This document shows, in pieces, positions 9,712 to 18,740 of a stretch of DNA of 64,000 nucleotides (its first letter is position 1; each line of letters begins with the position of its first letter). Below the pieces are notes generated by a model that was given only the letters and a program-made list of their open reading frames with translations, made no database searches and was not told where the DNA came from. Source of the DNA: CAYUYM01 sp964449305 (GTDB lineage: Bacteria > Bacteroidota > Ignavibacteria > SZUA-365 > CAYQST01); assembly GCA_964449305.1 (NCBI GenBank), contig CAYUYM010000003.1, positions 1 through 64,000 on the forward strand, written 5' to 3'. A program made the position numbers and the translations under genes.

Positions 9712-10491
9712 TCACCAGGGCATGCTTGCCTGAAGTTTGTAAAAGTCACGAACCATTCGCCCACCCTCGGGTGCCGGATCGTTGCGGTAATCGACGAGGT
9801 CGATTCCCGCTGCCACCGTGATGGATGCACCGGAGTTCACGGTGAACCGGATGAAGGGCCCGATCCACTGGTAGGCCGTGCTGGTGGTGGGGCAGGTGCA
9901 GCCCGGTGTGGTGATCGTCTGGAGGAGATGGTCGAAAAGGATCCCTGTCGCCAGATGGCGTGTGATGGTGACGGCAGCCGTGGCTGACACATCGTACAGA
10001 TCGATGCGTGGCGTCACCGCCGCCTCCCGACGCAGGTGGAGCCAGGAGACGGATCCCAGCGTCACGCTGAAGGCCCCGCTCGTCCAGGTGGCCACAAGGG
10101 TGGGGACGATGCCGTCACCGAAGACGGGCCGCCCTCCGCCGGAATGGAATTTCCCGCTGGAGATGCCGATGGCCGGCGACACGTTCAACGCACCATCCAT
10201 GAGCGTGAGGCTGCACCCCGCGCCGAACTCCGTGTACAGTCCCAGGCCGCCTTCGTTGCCGGCAAGGGCATCCTGTGTCCAGAAGACCCCATAAACGGTG
10301 AGGGCCACATCATCCGACAGCCCGATCGATGCGGTGACCGACGGGGTGAAGCCGAAGGCCGGATCCTGCGACAGCGTGACGGTGAAGCTGGTCGTTGACG
10401 AATCCTCGGGGAGAGAGGCCTGGACAGGTGTCGGCGCCATGCATGCCGAGAGCACGGCGAGCAGTGCAGCCACCATGGGCGTGGGTTTCAC
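9712..10491 (-). CDS. secreted beta-rich outer-membrane-type protein (DUF6733-like)
   Basis: A 259-residue protein with a signal peptide (residues 1-25, ending VQA-S) followed by alternating hydrophobic and polar beta-strand segments typical of small outer-membrane barrels. The order of blocks such as FGFTPSVTASIGLSD, LYTEFGAG, DGALNVSPAIG, DGIVPTL and YQWIGPFIRFT recalls the DUF6733 family as I remember it, but I cannot check this. The start codon is GTG at 10491 with GGAGG a few bases upstream. It ends in a tryptophan, compatible with Bam-dependent insertion. Function is unknown. Confidence 0.7.
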   Translation of the reverse strand: MKPTPMVAALLAVLSACMAPTPVQASLPEDSSTTSFTVTLSQDPAFGFTPSVTASIGLSDDVALTVYGVFWTQDALAGNEGGLGLYTEFGAGCSLTLMDGALNVSPAIGISSGKFHSGGGRPVFGDGIVPTLVATWTSGAFSVTLGSVSWLHLRREAAVTPRIDLYDVSATAAVTITRHLATGILFDHLLQTITTPGCTCPTTSTAYQWIGPFIRFTVNSGASITVAAGIDLVDYRNDPAPEGGRMVRDFYKLQASMPW

Positions 10492-10655
10492 GGATCCTCC
10501 GGAAATGATGGTGAAGAGTCGGAACGCTTGCGGGAAATGTGCGGAATTCGCGGGCGAAGGTCAAGCCTTTCGCACCTCCACCCGTCCTTGCATGTGTGCA
10601 GATGCCGCCCTACTTTGTTGTCTTCCCGGAACAGACCCCCCCGGGGCATCCACAC

Positions 10656-12197
10656 ATGGAATCCATCTCCTCACCGCTTCACCGCACGACACCACGCTCG
10701 GGCCTCATCTCCCGTCTGGCGCTGCCCCTGGTCATGCTCCTCGCCGTGGTGGTGCGTGTGTCGGGGATCGAGATCCACAACCTCTGGGCCGACGAGGCGT
10801 TCTCGTATTACGAGACGACACTTTCCGTCCAGACCATCGTGGAATACGCCACATCGGAGGCCAGCCATCCGCCGCTCTACTGCCTCACACTCAAGGGATG
10901 GAGCATGCTGTTCGGCAACTCCCCCGCGGCGCTTCGGATGCTGTCGGCACTGCTGAACTGTCTCACCATATGGCTGCTCTACCTGATCCTCTCACGGCAT
11001 TCCCAGCCGGTCGCTCTCATGACCGCGTTCCTCCTCTCCATCGCGCCCTCGCAGATCCATTTCTCCCACGAGGTGCGCATGTACTCAATGCTCGCCCTCT
11101 GGTGTTCACTTGCGGTGTTTGGCTACCTCCGATCCTGGGAAAAGAATTTCGCATCGCTGAAGTACAACATCATCGCCGTCGTGAGCATGACCCTGGCGTT
11201 CTATACGCACATGCTTGGCGCATTCATCCCCGTCTCCCTGCTCTTCCACAGCGTGGTCATCGTCCGCTCGCGCATCCGGCATGGACACCCGGAGACGCGA
11301 CGCACCATCCGCAACCTCATCCTCATCTATGGGTCCACGTTCATCCTGTATCTGCCATGGTTCACGATGATGTATCTCACCAGGGATGGGCTCGTCGCCG
11401 GCCAGGGGTGGCGCCCGACACTCACCATGGTCGGTGTCGGTGTCGAGATCGGCAAGTTCCTCGGAACCTCGATGATCGGGAGCTTCATCGATGTGGTGGA
11501 GTTGCAGTACCATGTCTACGGCCTCCTCATGGCACTTGGCGTGATCGTCACCTTCACCACACTCATCCGCGGCATCCGCTACAAGCAGCTCCCGACGCAC
11601 ATCCGTGTCATGCTCCTCGTCTCACCGCTCATCGCCATCCTGCTCATCCTCTACACAAAGCGCTCCTTCGAGCTGTTGCGCTACTTCTTCTTCGTCACCC
11701 CATTCCTCTTCGCCACCATCGCCTACGGCATCGTCGCCATCCCCCGAACATCACGCGCCGTGCTGGTCTATGCCCTCATCGTGTTCACGCAGACCGCCGG
11801 GCTCATCTCCTACTACAGCATCGCCTCCCGCGACAGCGACCACCGACCCGCCATCGAGGTGATCCAGAACCGCATGCGCCCGGAGGACAAACTCCTCGTC
11901 CTCCCCTCCGACATCGACAAGGTTTACATGTATTACCTCCGCGACGATGTCCGCCTCGTGGATCTCATCCGGAACTGGGACGAGGCCGTCCCCGCCCCAG
12001 GGCCGCAGCAGGTGAATCCGGATGTGCTGTGGATCGCGATCGATTACAGGTCACGATGGTTCTACGTCCCGGCCGACGCCGTCGTCGCCGCGGATCCTGC
12101 CTATGTGGTCCGCGAGGAGTGGAAGTTTCCGGAGGGCAGATCCAACGTCCGCCTCCTTCGGGCGGAGAAGCGGGAGACGGCACACTCCGCACACTGA
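10656..12197 (+). CDS. GT39-type membrane glycosyltransferase
   Basis: A protein of about 513 residues with roughly ten TM helices, similar to the ArnT/PMT (GT-C fold, glycosyltransferase family 39) superfamily. The first extracytoplasmic loop contains NLWADEAFSYYE, where the acidic DE pair sits in the position used for catalysis and metal binding in this superfamily. A HPPLY motif follows near residue 70, also typical. Family members transfer a sugar from a polyprenyl-phosphate donor to a lipid or protein on the periplasmic side. The start at 10656 was chosen because upstream in-frame sequence is low-complexity and not membrane-like. Acceptor and donor are unknown. Confidence 0.88.
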   Translation: MESISSPLHRTTPRSGLISRLALPLVMLLAVVVRVSGIEIHNLWADEAFSYYETTLSVQTIVEYATSEASHPPLYCLTLKGWSMLFGNSPAALRMLSALLNCLTIWLLYLILSRHSQPVALMTAFLLSIAPSQIHFSHEVRMYSMLALWCSLAVFGYLRSWEKNFASLKYNIIAVVSMTLAFYTHMLGAFIPVSLLFHSVVIVRSRIRHGHPETRRTIRNLILIYGSTFILYLPWFTMMYLTRDGLVAGQGWRPTLTMVGVGVEIGKFLGTSMIGSFIDVVELQYHVYGLLMALGVIVTFTTLIRGIRYKQLPTHIRVMLLVSPLIAILLILYTKRSFELLRYFFFVTPFLFATIAYGIVAIPRTSRAVLVYALIVFTQTAGLISYYSIASRDSDHRPAIEVIQNRMRPEDKLLVLPSDIDKVYMYYLRDDVRLVDLIRNWDEAVPAPGPQQVNPDVLWIAIDYRSRWFYVPADAVVAADPAYVVREEWKFPEGRSNVRLLRAEKRETAHSAH

Positions 12198-12278
12198 CAT
12201 GCTTCTTCATTGCATCGGGAGACGTGACGTGGTAATTTTCCGCGCCATTGTCCTGTCGAACCACCATCGTCGCAGACC

Positions 12279-14171
12279 ATGAAAACCACGCTGACACTTC
12301 TTGCCTTCCTCATCCTGTGCACCGCATCCATCACTGCCGGCCCCAAGGGGTCGACACTCGTCATCAAACCCGCGAAGCCGATGCCGGGGGAAAAGGTGAG
12401 CATCACCTACACCCCGTCCTCCGCCGCCTTCCGGAAAAGCCGCGCTGTCGCGCTCCACATCCTCGCCCTGCCGGAATCCGGCTCACCGGTCCGGACCGAG
12501 ATCAACATGAAGAAATCCGGGAACTCGTGGACGGCATCGCACACCGTGGATGCCACGGCCGCACGCGTGCTGCTCTTCCTGCCTGTGTCGGGCGACGACA
12601 TGGACACGAACAATGATGACTCCTGGAGAACGATGATCCATCGCGACAAGGCCAACCCCCTGCCCGGAGCGCGGGCGGTGCTTGCTTCGGCGATCGCCTC
12701 CGGAGGGGTGATGGAGTTCAAGCTGAAGCGCGACCCGGCCGCAGCGCGGGCGCTGGCCGAGCAGGAAAAGGCCGCCAATCCGGCCTCCGTGCTGCCATGG
12801 ACCGTGGAGTGGCGCATCCTCCTGCGCGAGGAACCGGGCGATGCGACGAAGGAATCGATCATGAAGGACCTCGCCCGTCTTACAGACGACCATGCGGACG
12901 ATGAGGCTGCCATCGAACTGCTGCTCCCGTGGTACGATCGCGTGGGCCAGAAGGAGAAGGGCACCCATATCATGAAGCAGTTCACCACCTCCCATCCCCG
13001 CGGCAGCATTGCACGGCTCGCGCGCATGCGCGAGGTGGCGGCGGAAAAGGACCAGTTCGGGAAGCTGAAGCTCGCCCGTCAGACACTCACCGAGTTCCCC
13101 GACCTTACCGCCGACCAGAGGAAATCCCTCCAACGGACGGTGATCATGGCCCATGTCCAGCTCAAACAGTACCAGGAGGCGTTCGACATGTTCCATGCAT
13201 CGCACTTCCGGGATGGCTCTGTGATGAACTCCATCGTCTGGCCGATGATTGAAGCCGGTGTGATGCTCGAAAACGCCGTGGATTGGGCTCAGCAGGCGGT
13301 TGACATGCTGCGTATCACCGCACCGGAGGACAAGCCCGCCTCCATGTCGATGAAGGACTATGAGGAGAATCAGAAACAAATGTGTGCATCGACGCTCGAC
13401 TCCTGGGCCGTGGGGCTGATGAAGCTCGACCGGATCGAGGAGGCGCTCAACGCGTACAGGGAAGCCCAGGAAATTCTCAACATGGAGAATGCGGAGATCA
13501 ACGAGCACAACGCCGAGGCACTCGCCCGCATGGGCGATCATGAAAAGGCACTCACGTTCTGCACCAACTGCCTCCTGAAGGGAAAGACGACCGACGCCCT
13601 GATGGAATCCTTCCGGAAATCCTGGATCGCGAACAAGGGATCCGACGCCGGGTTCGATGCGATGGTGACGGACACGAAAACCCGGGCCCGCAGGGAACTC
13701 CGGGCGAAACTCGAGAAGGGACTGATCGACAAACCCGCACCGATGTTCACGCTGAAGGCGCTCGATGGATCCGAGGTGTCCCTTGCCTCCCTCAAGGGGA
13801 AGGTGGTGGTGGTCGATTTCTGGGCCACATGGTGCGGCCCGTGCAAGATGTCCTTCCCCGCATTGCAGAAGGTGTATGACAAGCACAAGTCCAACCCGGA
13901 CATCCGCATCCTTGCGCTCGACACCTGGGAAAATGAGAAGGGGGAAAAGCGTGAGGCCCTTGTGCGCAAGTTCATCGAGGACAACACCTACACCTTCCCC
14001 GTGCTCCTCGACGAGGACTACGTCAGCAAGTACGGTGTGACCGGCATCCCCACCAAGTTCTTCATCGGGCGCAACGGCAGCATCAGGTATCAAAGCATCG
14101 GTTTCGAATCCGCACAGGAAATGGTGGAGGAAATGGAACTCCTGTTCGAAATCCTTCTCGCCGAGAAATGA
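12279..14171 (+). CDS. TPR-containing TlpA-like thiol-disulfide oxidoreductase, secreted
   Basis: A 630-residue protein with a signal peptide (residues 1-20), a beta-rich N-terminal region to ~120, helical TPR-like repeats from ~140 to ~470 and a C-terminal thioredoxin-like TlpA/ResA domain from ~485. The active site is WCGPC with cysteines at 519 and 522. A cis-Pro loop, GVTGIPTKFF, occurs near residue 590. This architecture is common in Bacteroidetes-related bacteria, where it probably reduces or isomerises disulfides in the envelope. It follows the glycosyltransferase gene by about 80 nt with no obvious terminator. Confidence 0.92.
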   Translation: MKTTLTLLAFLILCTASITAGPKGSTLVIKPAKPMPGEKVSITYTPSSAAFRKSRAVALHILALPESGSPVRTEINMKKSGNSWTASHTVDATAARVLLFLPVSGDDMDTNNDDSWRTMIHRDKANPLPGARAVLASAIASGGVMEFKLKRDPAAARALAEQEKAANPASVLPWTVEWRILLREEPGDATKESIMKDLARLTDDHADDEAAIELLLPWYDRVGQKEKGTHIMKQFTTSHPRGSIARLARMREVAAEKDQFGKLKLARQTLTEFPDLTADQRKSLQRTVIMAHVQLKQYQEAFDMFHASHFRDGSVMNSIVWPMIEAGVMLENAVDWAQQAVDMLRITAPEDKPASMSMKDYEENQKQMCASTLDSWAVGLMKLDRIEEALNAYREAQEILNMENAEINEHNAEALARMGDHEKALTFCTNCLLKGKTTDALMESFRKSWIANKGSDAGFDAMVTDTKTRARRELRAKLEKGLIDKPAPMFTLKALDGSEVSLASLKGKVVVVDFWATWCGPCKMSFPALQKVYDKHKSNPDIRILALDTWENEKGEKREALVRKFIEDNTYTFPVLLDEDYVSKYGVTGIPTKFFIGRNGSIRYQSIGFESAQEMVEEMELLFEILLAEK

Positions 14172-14239
14172 TCGCGTCCACCGGCCTTCGGCCGGAGTGA
14201 ACATCCTGTATCGAACGTTTCACCATCAAGGCCGGTCCC

Positions 14240-14440
14240 ATGCCCGAAGATCTCCATTCCTCCCGCTCGTCATCGCTGTTGCGCACCATCGTCATTGCCG
14301 TGGTGCTTCTCGTGGTCGCCTGGCTCGCCTTCCGCTTCCTGATCGCCGCGGTGCAGACCATCGTGTATGTTGCCGTGATCCTCGCGATCCTGTGGCTGAC
14401 AATTCGTTTCCTGTCGGGAGGCAGACGCCGTTCATCCTGA
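14240..14440 (+). CDS. small hypothetical membrane protein, 66 aa
   Basis: A 66-residue protein with two closely spaced hydrophobic segments (residues ~14-33 and ~38-58) and a basic C-terminus ending GGRRRSS. I do not recognise a family. It lies 69 nt downstream of the TlpA-like gene on the same strand, after a short CCGGCC/GGCCGG hairpin at 14181-14195 that lacks a T-run. The size, clean hydrophobic pattern and basic ends support a real small inner-membrane protein. Confidence 0.6.
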   Translation: MPEDLHSSRSSSLLRTIVIAVVLLVVAWLAFRFLIAAVQTIVYVAVILAILWLTIRFLSGGRRRSS

Positions 14441-14658
14441 TCCTTCCGCGTAGCGACCGGTTTTCATCCCAAAACGGTGCACAATGGCACAATTGTCTGG
14501 AAATGTTCACCTCCTGTTCATTTCCGGCACATGAACTCGCCCCCGCCATCGCGTAACTGACGCAACAACAATCCGTTCTCTTCTGGCATGGTGCTTGATC
14601 CCTGCTTTGTTCGGCTCTGCAAACGCGTGGCCAGTCCAACAGCGTTTCACGGTACATC

Positions 14659-15057
14659 ATGTCTCCCACAGATCGCTTCATCGGCAAATCCATCCGGACC
14701 TTGTCTCAGAGCAGCCCGGAACTGACCATCGAAACACTCGCCCCAGATTCGGTGCGCGTCAACATGCGCTTCGAACCGCGGAATGCGAAGGAGGCGAGTC
14801 AATGGAAATCCTTCAGTGTCCAGGCCTACGAGCTGGCCATGTCCATCACCTCGGGCACCATCAGGCACATCGACATTTCGTGCGTCCCCCTGCCTGACAC
14901 GGGGGATCATCTGCCGGACGCGGAGATGCTGGAGCGGGCGGGTGGGGATGGCGCCTACTCCCTGCCTTGGCAGAACATCCACTATTCGTGCTGGGCGCGC
15001 ATCATCGAATCCCTCAGCGACATCGTCGACACCACCAGCGGCACGACAGAATCCTGA
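14659..15057 (+). CDS. hypothetical protein, 132 aa
   Basis: A 132-residue soluble acidic protein that I do not recognise. It has no signal peptide and no membrane segment. The central region reads like an alpha/beta domain with several Trp, Tyr and Cys residues, and the C-terminus is Ser/Thr-rich. It lies between the small membrane protein gene and the convergent RNA methyltransferase gene, with 218 nt of non-coding sequence upstream. Codon bias matches the neighbourhood and no good competing frame exists, so it is probably a real gene. Confidence 0.6.
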   Translation: MSPTDRFIGKSIRTLSQSSPELTIETLAPDSVRVNMRFEPRNAKEASQWKSFSVQAYELAMSITSGTIRHIDISCVPLPDTGDHLPDAEMLERAGGDGAYSLPWQNIHYSCWARIIESLSDIVDTTSGTTES

Positions 15058-15085
15058 CTCGCGCACTGCCGGACCCTCGCATCCC

Positions 15086-15109
15086 ACCCCGCAGCCTGCT
15101 GGGCGGGGT
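15086..15109. other. inverted repeat between convergent genes
   Basis: The arms ACCCCGC (15086-15092) and GCGGGGT (15103-15109) can form a 7-bp stem between two convergent genes. There is no T-run on either side, so it is only a possible transcription barrier, perhaps Rho-assisted. Confidence 0.3.
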
Positions 15110-16401
15110 CAGCGGCGTTCGAGGCCGATCATGGTCTCCACTGTCGCTGTCCCCGGAAAGGCGTCGAAGGGCTGGATCCACGTTGGGCGGTAGCCTTCGA
15201 TCTCCCACTGGCGCAGCTCTGCGGGGATGAGATCGATGTTGCAGAAAATGTGCAGAACGCGCGCGGGATCGGTGGAGGCGATGAACTCGATCACGCCATC
15301 ACCGGCCCCCTTGCGCGGTGGATCGAGGAGGACGAGGTCGTTGGGTCCGGCCTTCACCATGACCCGTTCCAGGGAATCCGGCGTGATGTCGCATCGGAAG
15401 AAGCGGACGTTTGCGGCCTTGTTGCGGCGGGCATTCTCGATCGCCGCTGCGTGGCCGAGCTGGGAGATCTCCGCGCCGAACACGCTCCTGGCCTTCGCGG
15501 CCATGTTCACGGCAAACAGACCATAACCGCTGTACAGGTCGTACAGCGCCGTCGTTTCATCCGGTGCAAGAAAGCCCTCCGCTGCATCGACCATGGCGTC
15601 CACGATGGAGGAATTCACCTGGGAAAACGCCAGGGGATGATACAGGAAGGCCCTGCCACGGCTGCGCTGAAAGATCGACGGCTTTCCGTACAGCTTCTTG
15701 AACACCGGCGCGGCATTCGGATCCCTCGATCCCAGGTAATACCGACCGTCCGAGGAGTCCTCGTAGAGGAACACGCCCACCACGGAGGGGAAGGTCTGCG
15801 TCAGGGATTTCGACAGGGCGTTCATCGATCGTATCAGCCCGGCATCAATCGCGTCGACCGTGAGGATGACGGTCTGCTCCTCGTAGCCGCCCTTGATCAC
15901 CACGTTGCGCAGGATGCCGTCGAGCCTCCGGATCCGCAGCGTCTGAAGGCGGTCGCGGATGAACGTGTAGAGATCCGCATGCTTGGGGGGCTCGATGGCG
16001 CAGCGCAGGGGCTCGAAGGGCCGGACCACGCCGTCGATGCCGGTCTCGAGGAGACACAGACGCAATCCCGCGCGACCGAAAATGGCGCGGCGCTTTGTGG
16101 TGGTCCGGTAATGCCGGCCATGGGGCGACCTGATGGGCGCCGGCACGGTGAGCTGCGACAGGTGCAGCTTCCAGAAGTCCTGCAGCGCAGCGGAACGACA
16201 GGCGTATTCCTGGTCGTAGGCCAGTCGCGATGCGTGGCAGATGCGGCATGCCTCGTTCACCGGGGACCGGCATTCCTGCCGTTCCAACGTGGGGCGGGGT
16301 GCCGTGGATGCCTGGATCCGGGCACGAAGCAGATCTTCGAAGCGTGTGGGTGTGGCCATGGTGGTTCGTGGTGGAATGATGAACGAGATGCCTTGTGTCA
16401 T
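15109..16401 (-). CDS. TrmA/RlmC/RlmD-family RNA (uracil-5-)-methyltransferase
   Basis: This 430-residue S-adenosylmethionine-dependent enzyme should methylate C5 of a uridine in tRNA or 23S rRNA. Cysteines near the N-terminus (CRSPVNEACRIC) could hold the iron-sulfur cluster of the RlmD/RlmC type. The SAM site is DLYSGYGLF, the DPPRKG motif follows, the catalytic Cys lies in HIFCNIDL, and the C-terminal block FPGTATVE holds the catalytic Glu. The start at 16401 overlaps the stop of the upstream aroB-aroA gene as ATGA, with a GAAGGCGG-like ribosome binding site; an ATG at 16359 is the alternative. The exact RNA target cannot be assigned. Confidence 0.88.
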   Translation of the reverse strand: MTQGISFIIPPRTTMATPTRFEDLLRARIQASTAPRPTLERQECRSPVNEACRICHASRLAYDQEYACRSAALQDFWKLHLSQLTVPAPIRSPHGRHYRTTTKRRAIFGRAGLRLCLLETGIDGVVRPFEPLRCAIEPPKHADLYTFIRDRLQTLRIRRLDGILRNVVIKGGYEEQTVILTVDAIDAGLIRSMNALSKSLTQTFPSVVGVFLYEDSSDGRYYLGSRDPNAAPVFKKLYGKPSIFQRSRGRAFLYHPLAFSQVNSSIVDAMVDAAEGFLAPDETTALYDLYSGYGLFAVNMAAKARSVFGAEISQLGHAAAIENARRNKAANVRFFRCDITPDSLERVMVKAGPNDLVLLDPPRKGAGDGVIEFIASTDPARVLHIFCNIDLIPAELRQWEIEGYRPTWIQPFDAFPGTATVETMIGLERR

Positions 16402-18683
16402 CCGCCTTCGGTGTCCGGCTCCACCTCCCAGCCAGCCTCGCGCACGTGATCCCAGAATTCCGGACAGGATTTGGTGACGCACCACGGATCGGTGATCGAC
16501 AGCGGACCAAGAAGCAGGGACAGCAGCACGGCGGCGAAGACCATGCGATGGTCGGCGTGCGTGACGACGACGCGCGTCGCCGGCACCCCGCCGGCCGCCT
16601 GCGGCGGGAGGCGCAACCAGTCGGAACCGGTCTCCACTGTGATGCCGATTCCCCGCAGTGCAGAGGCGAGATCGTCGAGACGGTTGGATTCCTTGTGACG
16701 GAGATGCGCGATGCGGGTGAAACGCACCGGCACGGCGGCGCGAAGGGCGTATGCCACGAGCAGCGGGGCAAGGTCGGGCGCGTTGGAGAGATCGATGTCG
16801 CAGCCGTTGTTCCGATCGGCCGCGTCGATCGCATCCATGATCTGCAGCACCGCTGCATCCGGATGTCCGGCCGACGCATCCACGGGACCGGGATCCACCG
16901 GCAGACCGAGCCGCGAGGCGATCCTCCAGATGGCGAGTGCCGAGGCATCGGGCGGGATGATGAAACGAACCGGTTCCGTGATGCCCGTCGGCGGGTTCAA
17001 TGCGATCACATCACGGGAGCGGAGCACCTCCACGCCCACCGATGCGAGCATCGACAGTGTCATGTCCAGATACCCCTCACTCACCGCCTCGCCGACAAGA
17101 CGCAGGGTCATGGGTCCATCCGCTGCGAGGGCGAGCATCGCGAGTGCCGAGGCGTACTGCGACGAACCCGCGACGTCGATGTCCATGGAACGTGGCACGG
17201 ACTCCCAGCCGCGCACCTCCCAACCTGGGCCGTCGCCGGTGTCGATGCGGTCGATGTGTGCACCGCCCCGGCGCAGGGCAGCGATGAGCGGCTCATGCGG
17301 ACGGCGCAGGAGTTGCGGATCCGCGATGATGCGGGTCACACCAGGGCGCAGCGCGGCGAGCGCAAGCAGGAAGCGAAGCGTGGTGCCGCCGGCTCCCGCA
17401 TGAAGCGTGAGTGGCGCGTGCAGCTCCGCCGCCGCATGCGCCGGATCCATCGGGGTCACGTGGAAGCCATCCGGCGTGTCGTCCACCCGCCTGCCAAGTG
17501 CGCGCAGGGCTGCCGTGAGCCGGCGCACATCGTCGGCATCCGAGCGGCCGGTGATCGTGGTCGACACTGGAAGCAGGGCGGCGATGATGAGGGCCCGGTT
17601 GAGCTCGGATTTCCCGGCCCCCGGTCGGGGTGCGCTGGGACGGGGCGTGCGCAGCACCACTCGCACAGGCGTCCCGGCATGCCATGCCTGGCAGCGGTGC
17701 AGGGCGGCGATCCAGTCGTGCGCTGTCGGTTCCGTCGTCACAAGCGGTCGTCCGGGTGCCTCAAGCACGACGCTGTGCAGCCGCCCACGCGCGTGCTTCT
17801 TGTCGCGCCCGATGGCGCGCAACAGCGGTTCCTCCGCCACCGGGGTGGTGAGCGGCCGCAGAAGGGGATGGAGCAGACGCAGCCATCGTGCGGATGTCGC
17901 GGAATCCAGACCGAAGCGTGTGGAGAGATCGATCGCGGCGGCAAGACCCCAGGCCACCGCCTGACCATGGGACAGCCCCTGCAGCAACTCCAGCGCATGC
18001 GCGAGCGTGTGCCCCAGGTTCAACACGATGCGGAGTCCCTGCGTCTCCCGTGGATCCGCCTCCACGACGCCGAGCTTCACACCGATCGCAGTGTCGATCA
18101 GCCCGCCGAGTTCTTCACGGATCTCGTGAAATGGCGCCGCGAGGAGCGCACCCAGCCCGCCGCCCGCGGCGATGGAGTCGAGCCGGTCGGTCGCACCGAG
18201 CATGAGGACCTTGACGAGCTCCGCCATGCCATCGGCCCGTGCCCGGAGCGGAAGCGTTTCAAGCGCCTGCTCGATGATGTATGTCCGGGCCGCAGGGTGA
18301 AAGGTGCCGATCTGATTCTTGTGCCCGCCAAGATTGAGGGCGGTTTTTCCACCGTGTGCCGAATCCACCATCGCCAGAAGCGTGGTCGGGACGTGCCACA
18401 GGTCGACGCCGCGCCAAAGGATTGACGCCAAAAATCCGACGGCGTCGCCCACCGAGCCTCCACCGACGGCGACAAGCGTCATGGGCCGCGACGAGCGGCG
18501 CCGCAGCACCTGCTCCGCGAGGGATTCGATCGAGGCGAGCGTCTTGAGTCCCTCGCCGCCTGCAACGGGGATGGGATGGGGCAATGCACGGATGAGTGTG
18601 TCGGGAAGCGTGCTGTCGCACAGCACCACGCAGGAATCGTCGAACGGGATGTCGCCCATGGAACGCAGGCGGATGGGCATCAT
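16398..18683 (-). CDS. aroB-aroA: bifunctional 3-dehydroquinate synthase / EPSP synthase (AroB-AroA fusion)
   Basis: One uninterrupted 761-residue frame carries two shikimate enzymes. Residues ~1-340 are 3-dehydroquinate synthase: NAD loop GGGSVGD (74-80), DSAHGGK (107-113), zinc ligands E155, H225 and H239, and the RDKK lysines. Residues ~350-761 are EPSP synthase: KSELNRAL near 358, GGTTLRF, LRRPHEP, SSQY, the catalytic PDLAP Asp region, LRHKESNRLDD and the final VTKSCPEF. All key residues are present in both halves, so both should be active. The order matches the first two domains of the eukaryotic AROM protein. An ATG pair at 18683/18680 is preferred over a GTG at 18713. aroC lies just upstream. 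Confidence 0.95.
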   Translation of the reverse strand: MMPIRLRSMGDIPFDDSCVVLCDSTLPDTLIRALPHPIPVAGGEGLKTLASIESLAEQVLRRRSSRPMTLVAVGGGSVGDAVGFLASILWRGVDLWHVPTTLLAMVDSAHGGKTALNLGGHKNQIGTFHPAARTYIIEQALETLPLRARADGMAELVKVLMLGATDRLDSIAAGGGLGALLAAPFHEIREELGGLIDTAIGVKLGVVEADPRETQGLRIVLNLGHTLAHALELLQGLSHGQAVAWGLAAAIDLSTRFGLDSATSARWLRLLHPLLRPLTTPVAEEPLLRAIGRDKKHARGRLHSVVLEAPGRPLVTTEPTAHDWIAALHRCQAWHAGTPVRVVLRTPRPSAPRPGAGKSELNRALIIAALLPVSTTITGRSDADDVRRLTAALRALGRRVDDTPDGFHVTPMDPAHAAAELHAPLTLHAGAGGTTLRFLLALAALRPGVTRIIADPQLLRRPHEPLIAALRRGGAHIDRIDTGDGPGWEVRGWESVPRSMDIDVAGSSQYASALAMLALAADGPMTLRLVGEAVSEGYLDMTLSMLASVGVEVLRSRDVIALNPPTGITEPVRFIIPPDASALAIWRIASRLGLPVDPGPVDASAGHPDAAVLQIMDAIDAADRNNGCDIDLSNAPDLAPLLVAYALRAAVPVRFTRIAHLRHKESNRLDDLASALRGIGITVETGSDWLRLPPQAAGGVPATRVVVTHADHRMVFAAVLLSLLLGPLSITDPWCVTKSCPEFWDHVREAGWEVEPDTEGG

Positions 18684-18740
18684 GATGCGACCCCCACGAA
18701 GACCGCACAGCACGCACGCCGCCGCTGCAGCGACCGGCTG

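Noticed and set aside
16395..18425. 676-codon plus-strand frame antisense to aroB-aroA
   Set aside because: High-GC shadow of the minus-strand fusion gene. Its composition is Arg/His/Gly-rich with no domain, while the opposite strand has full enzyme motifs.
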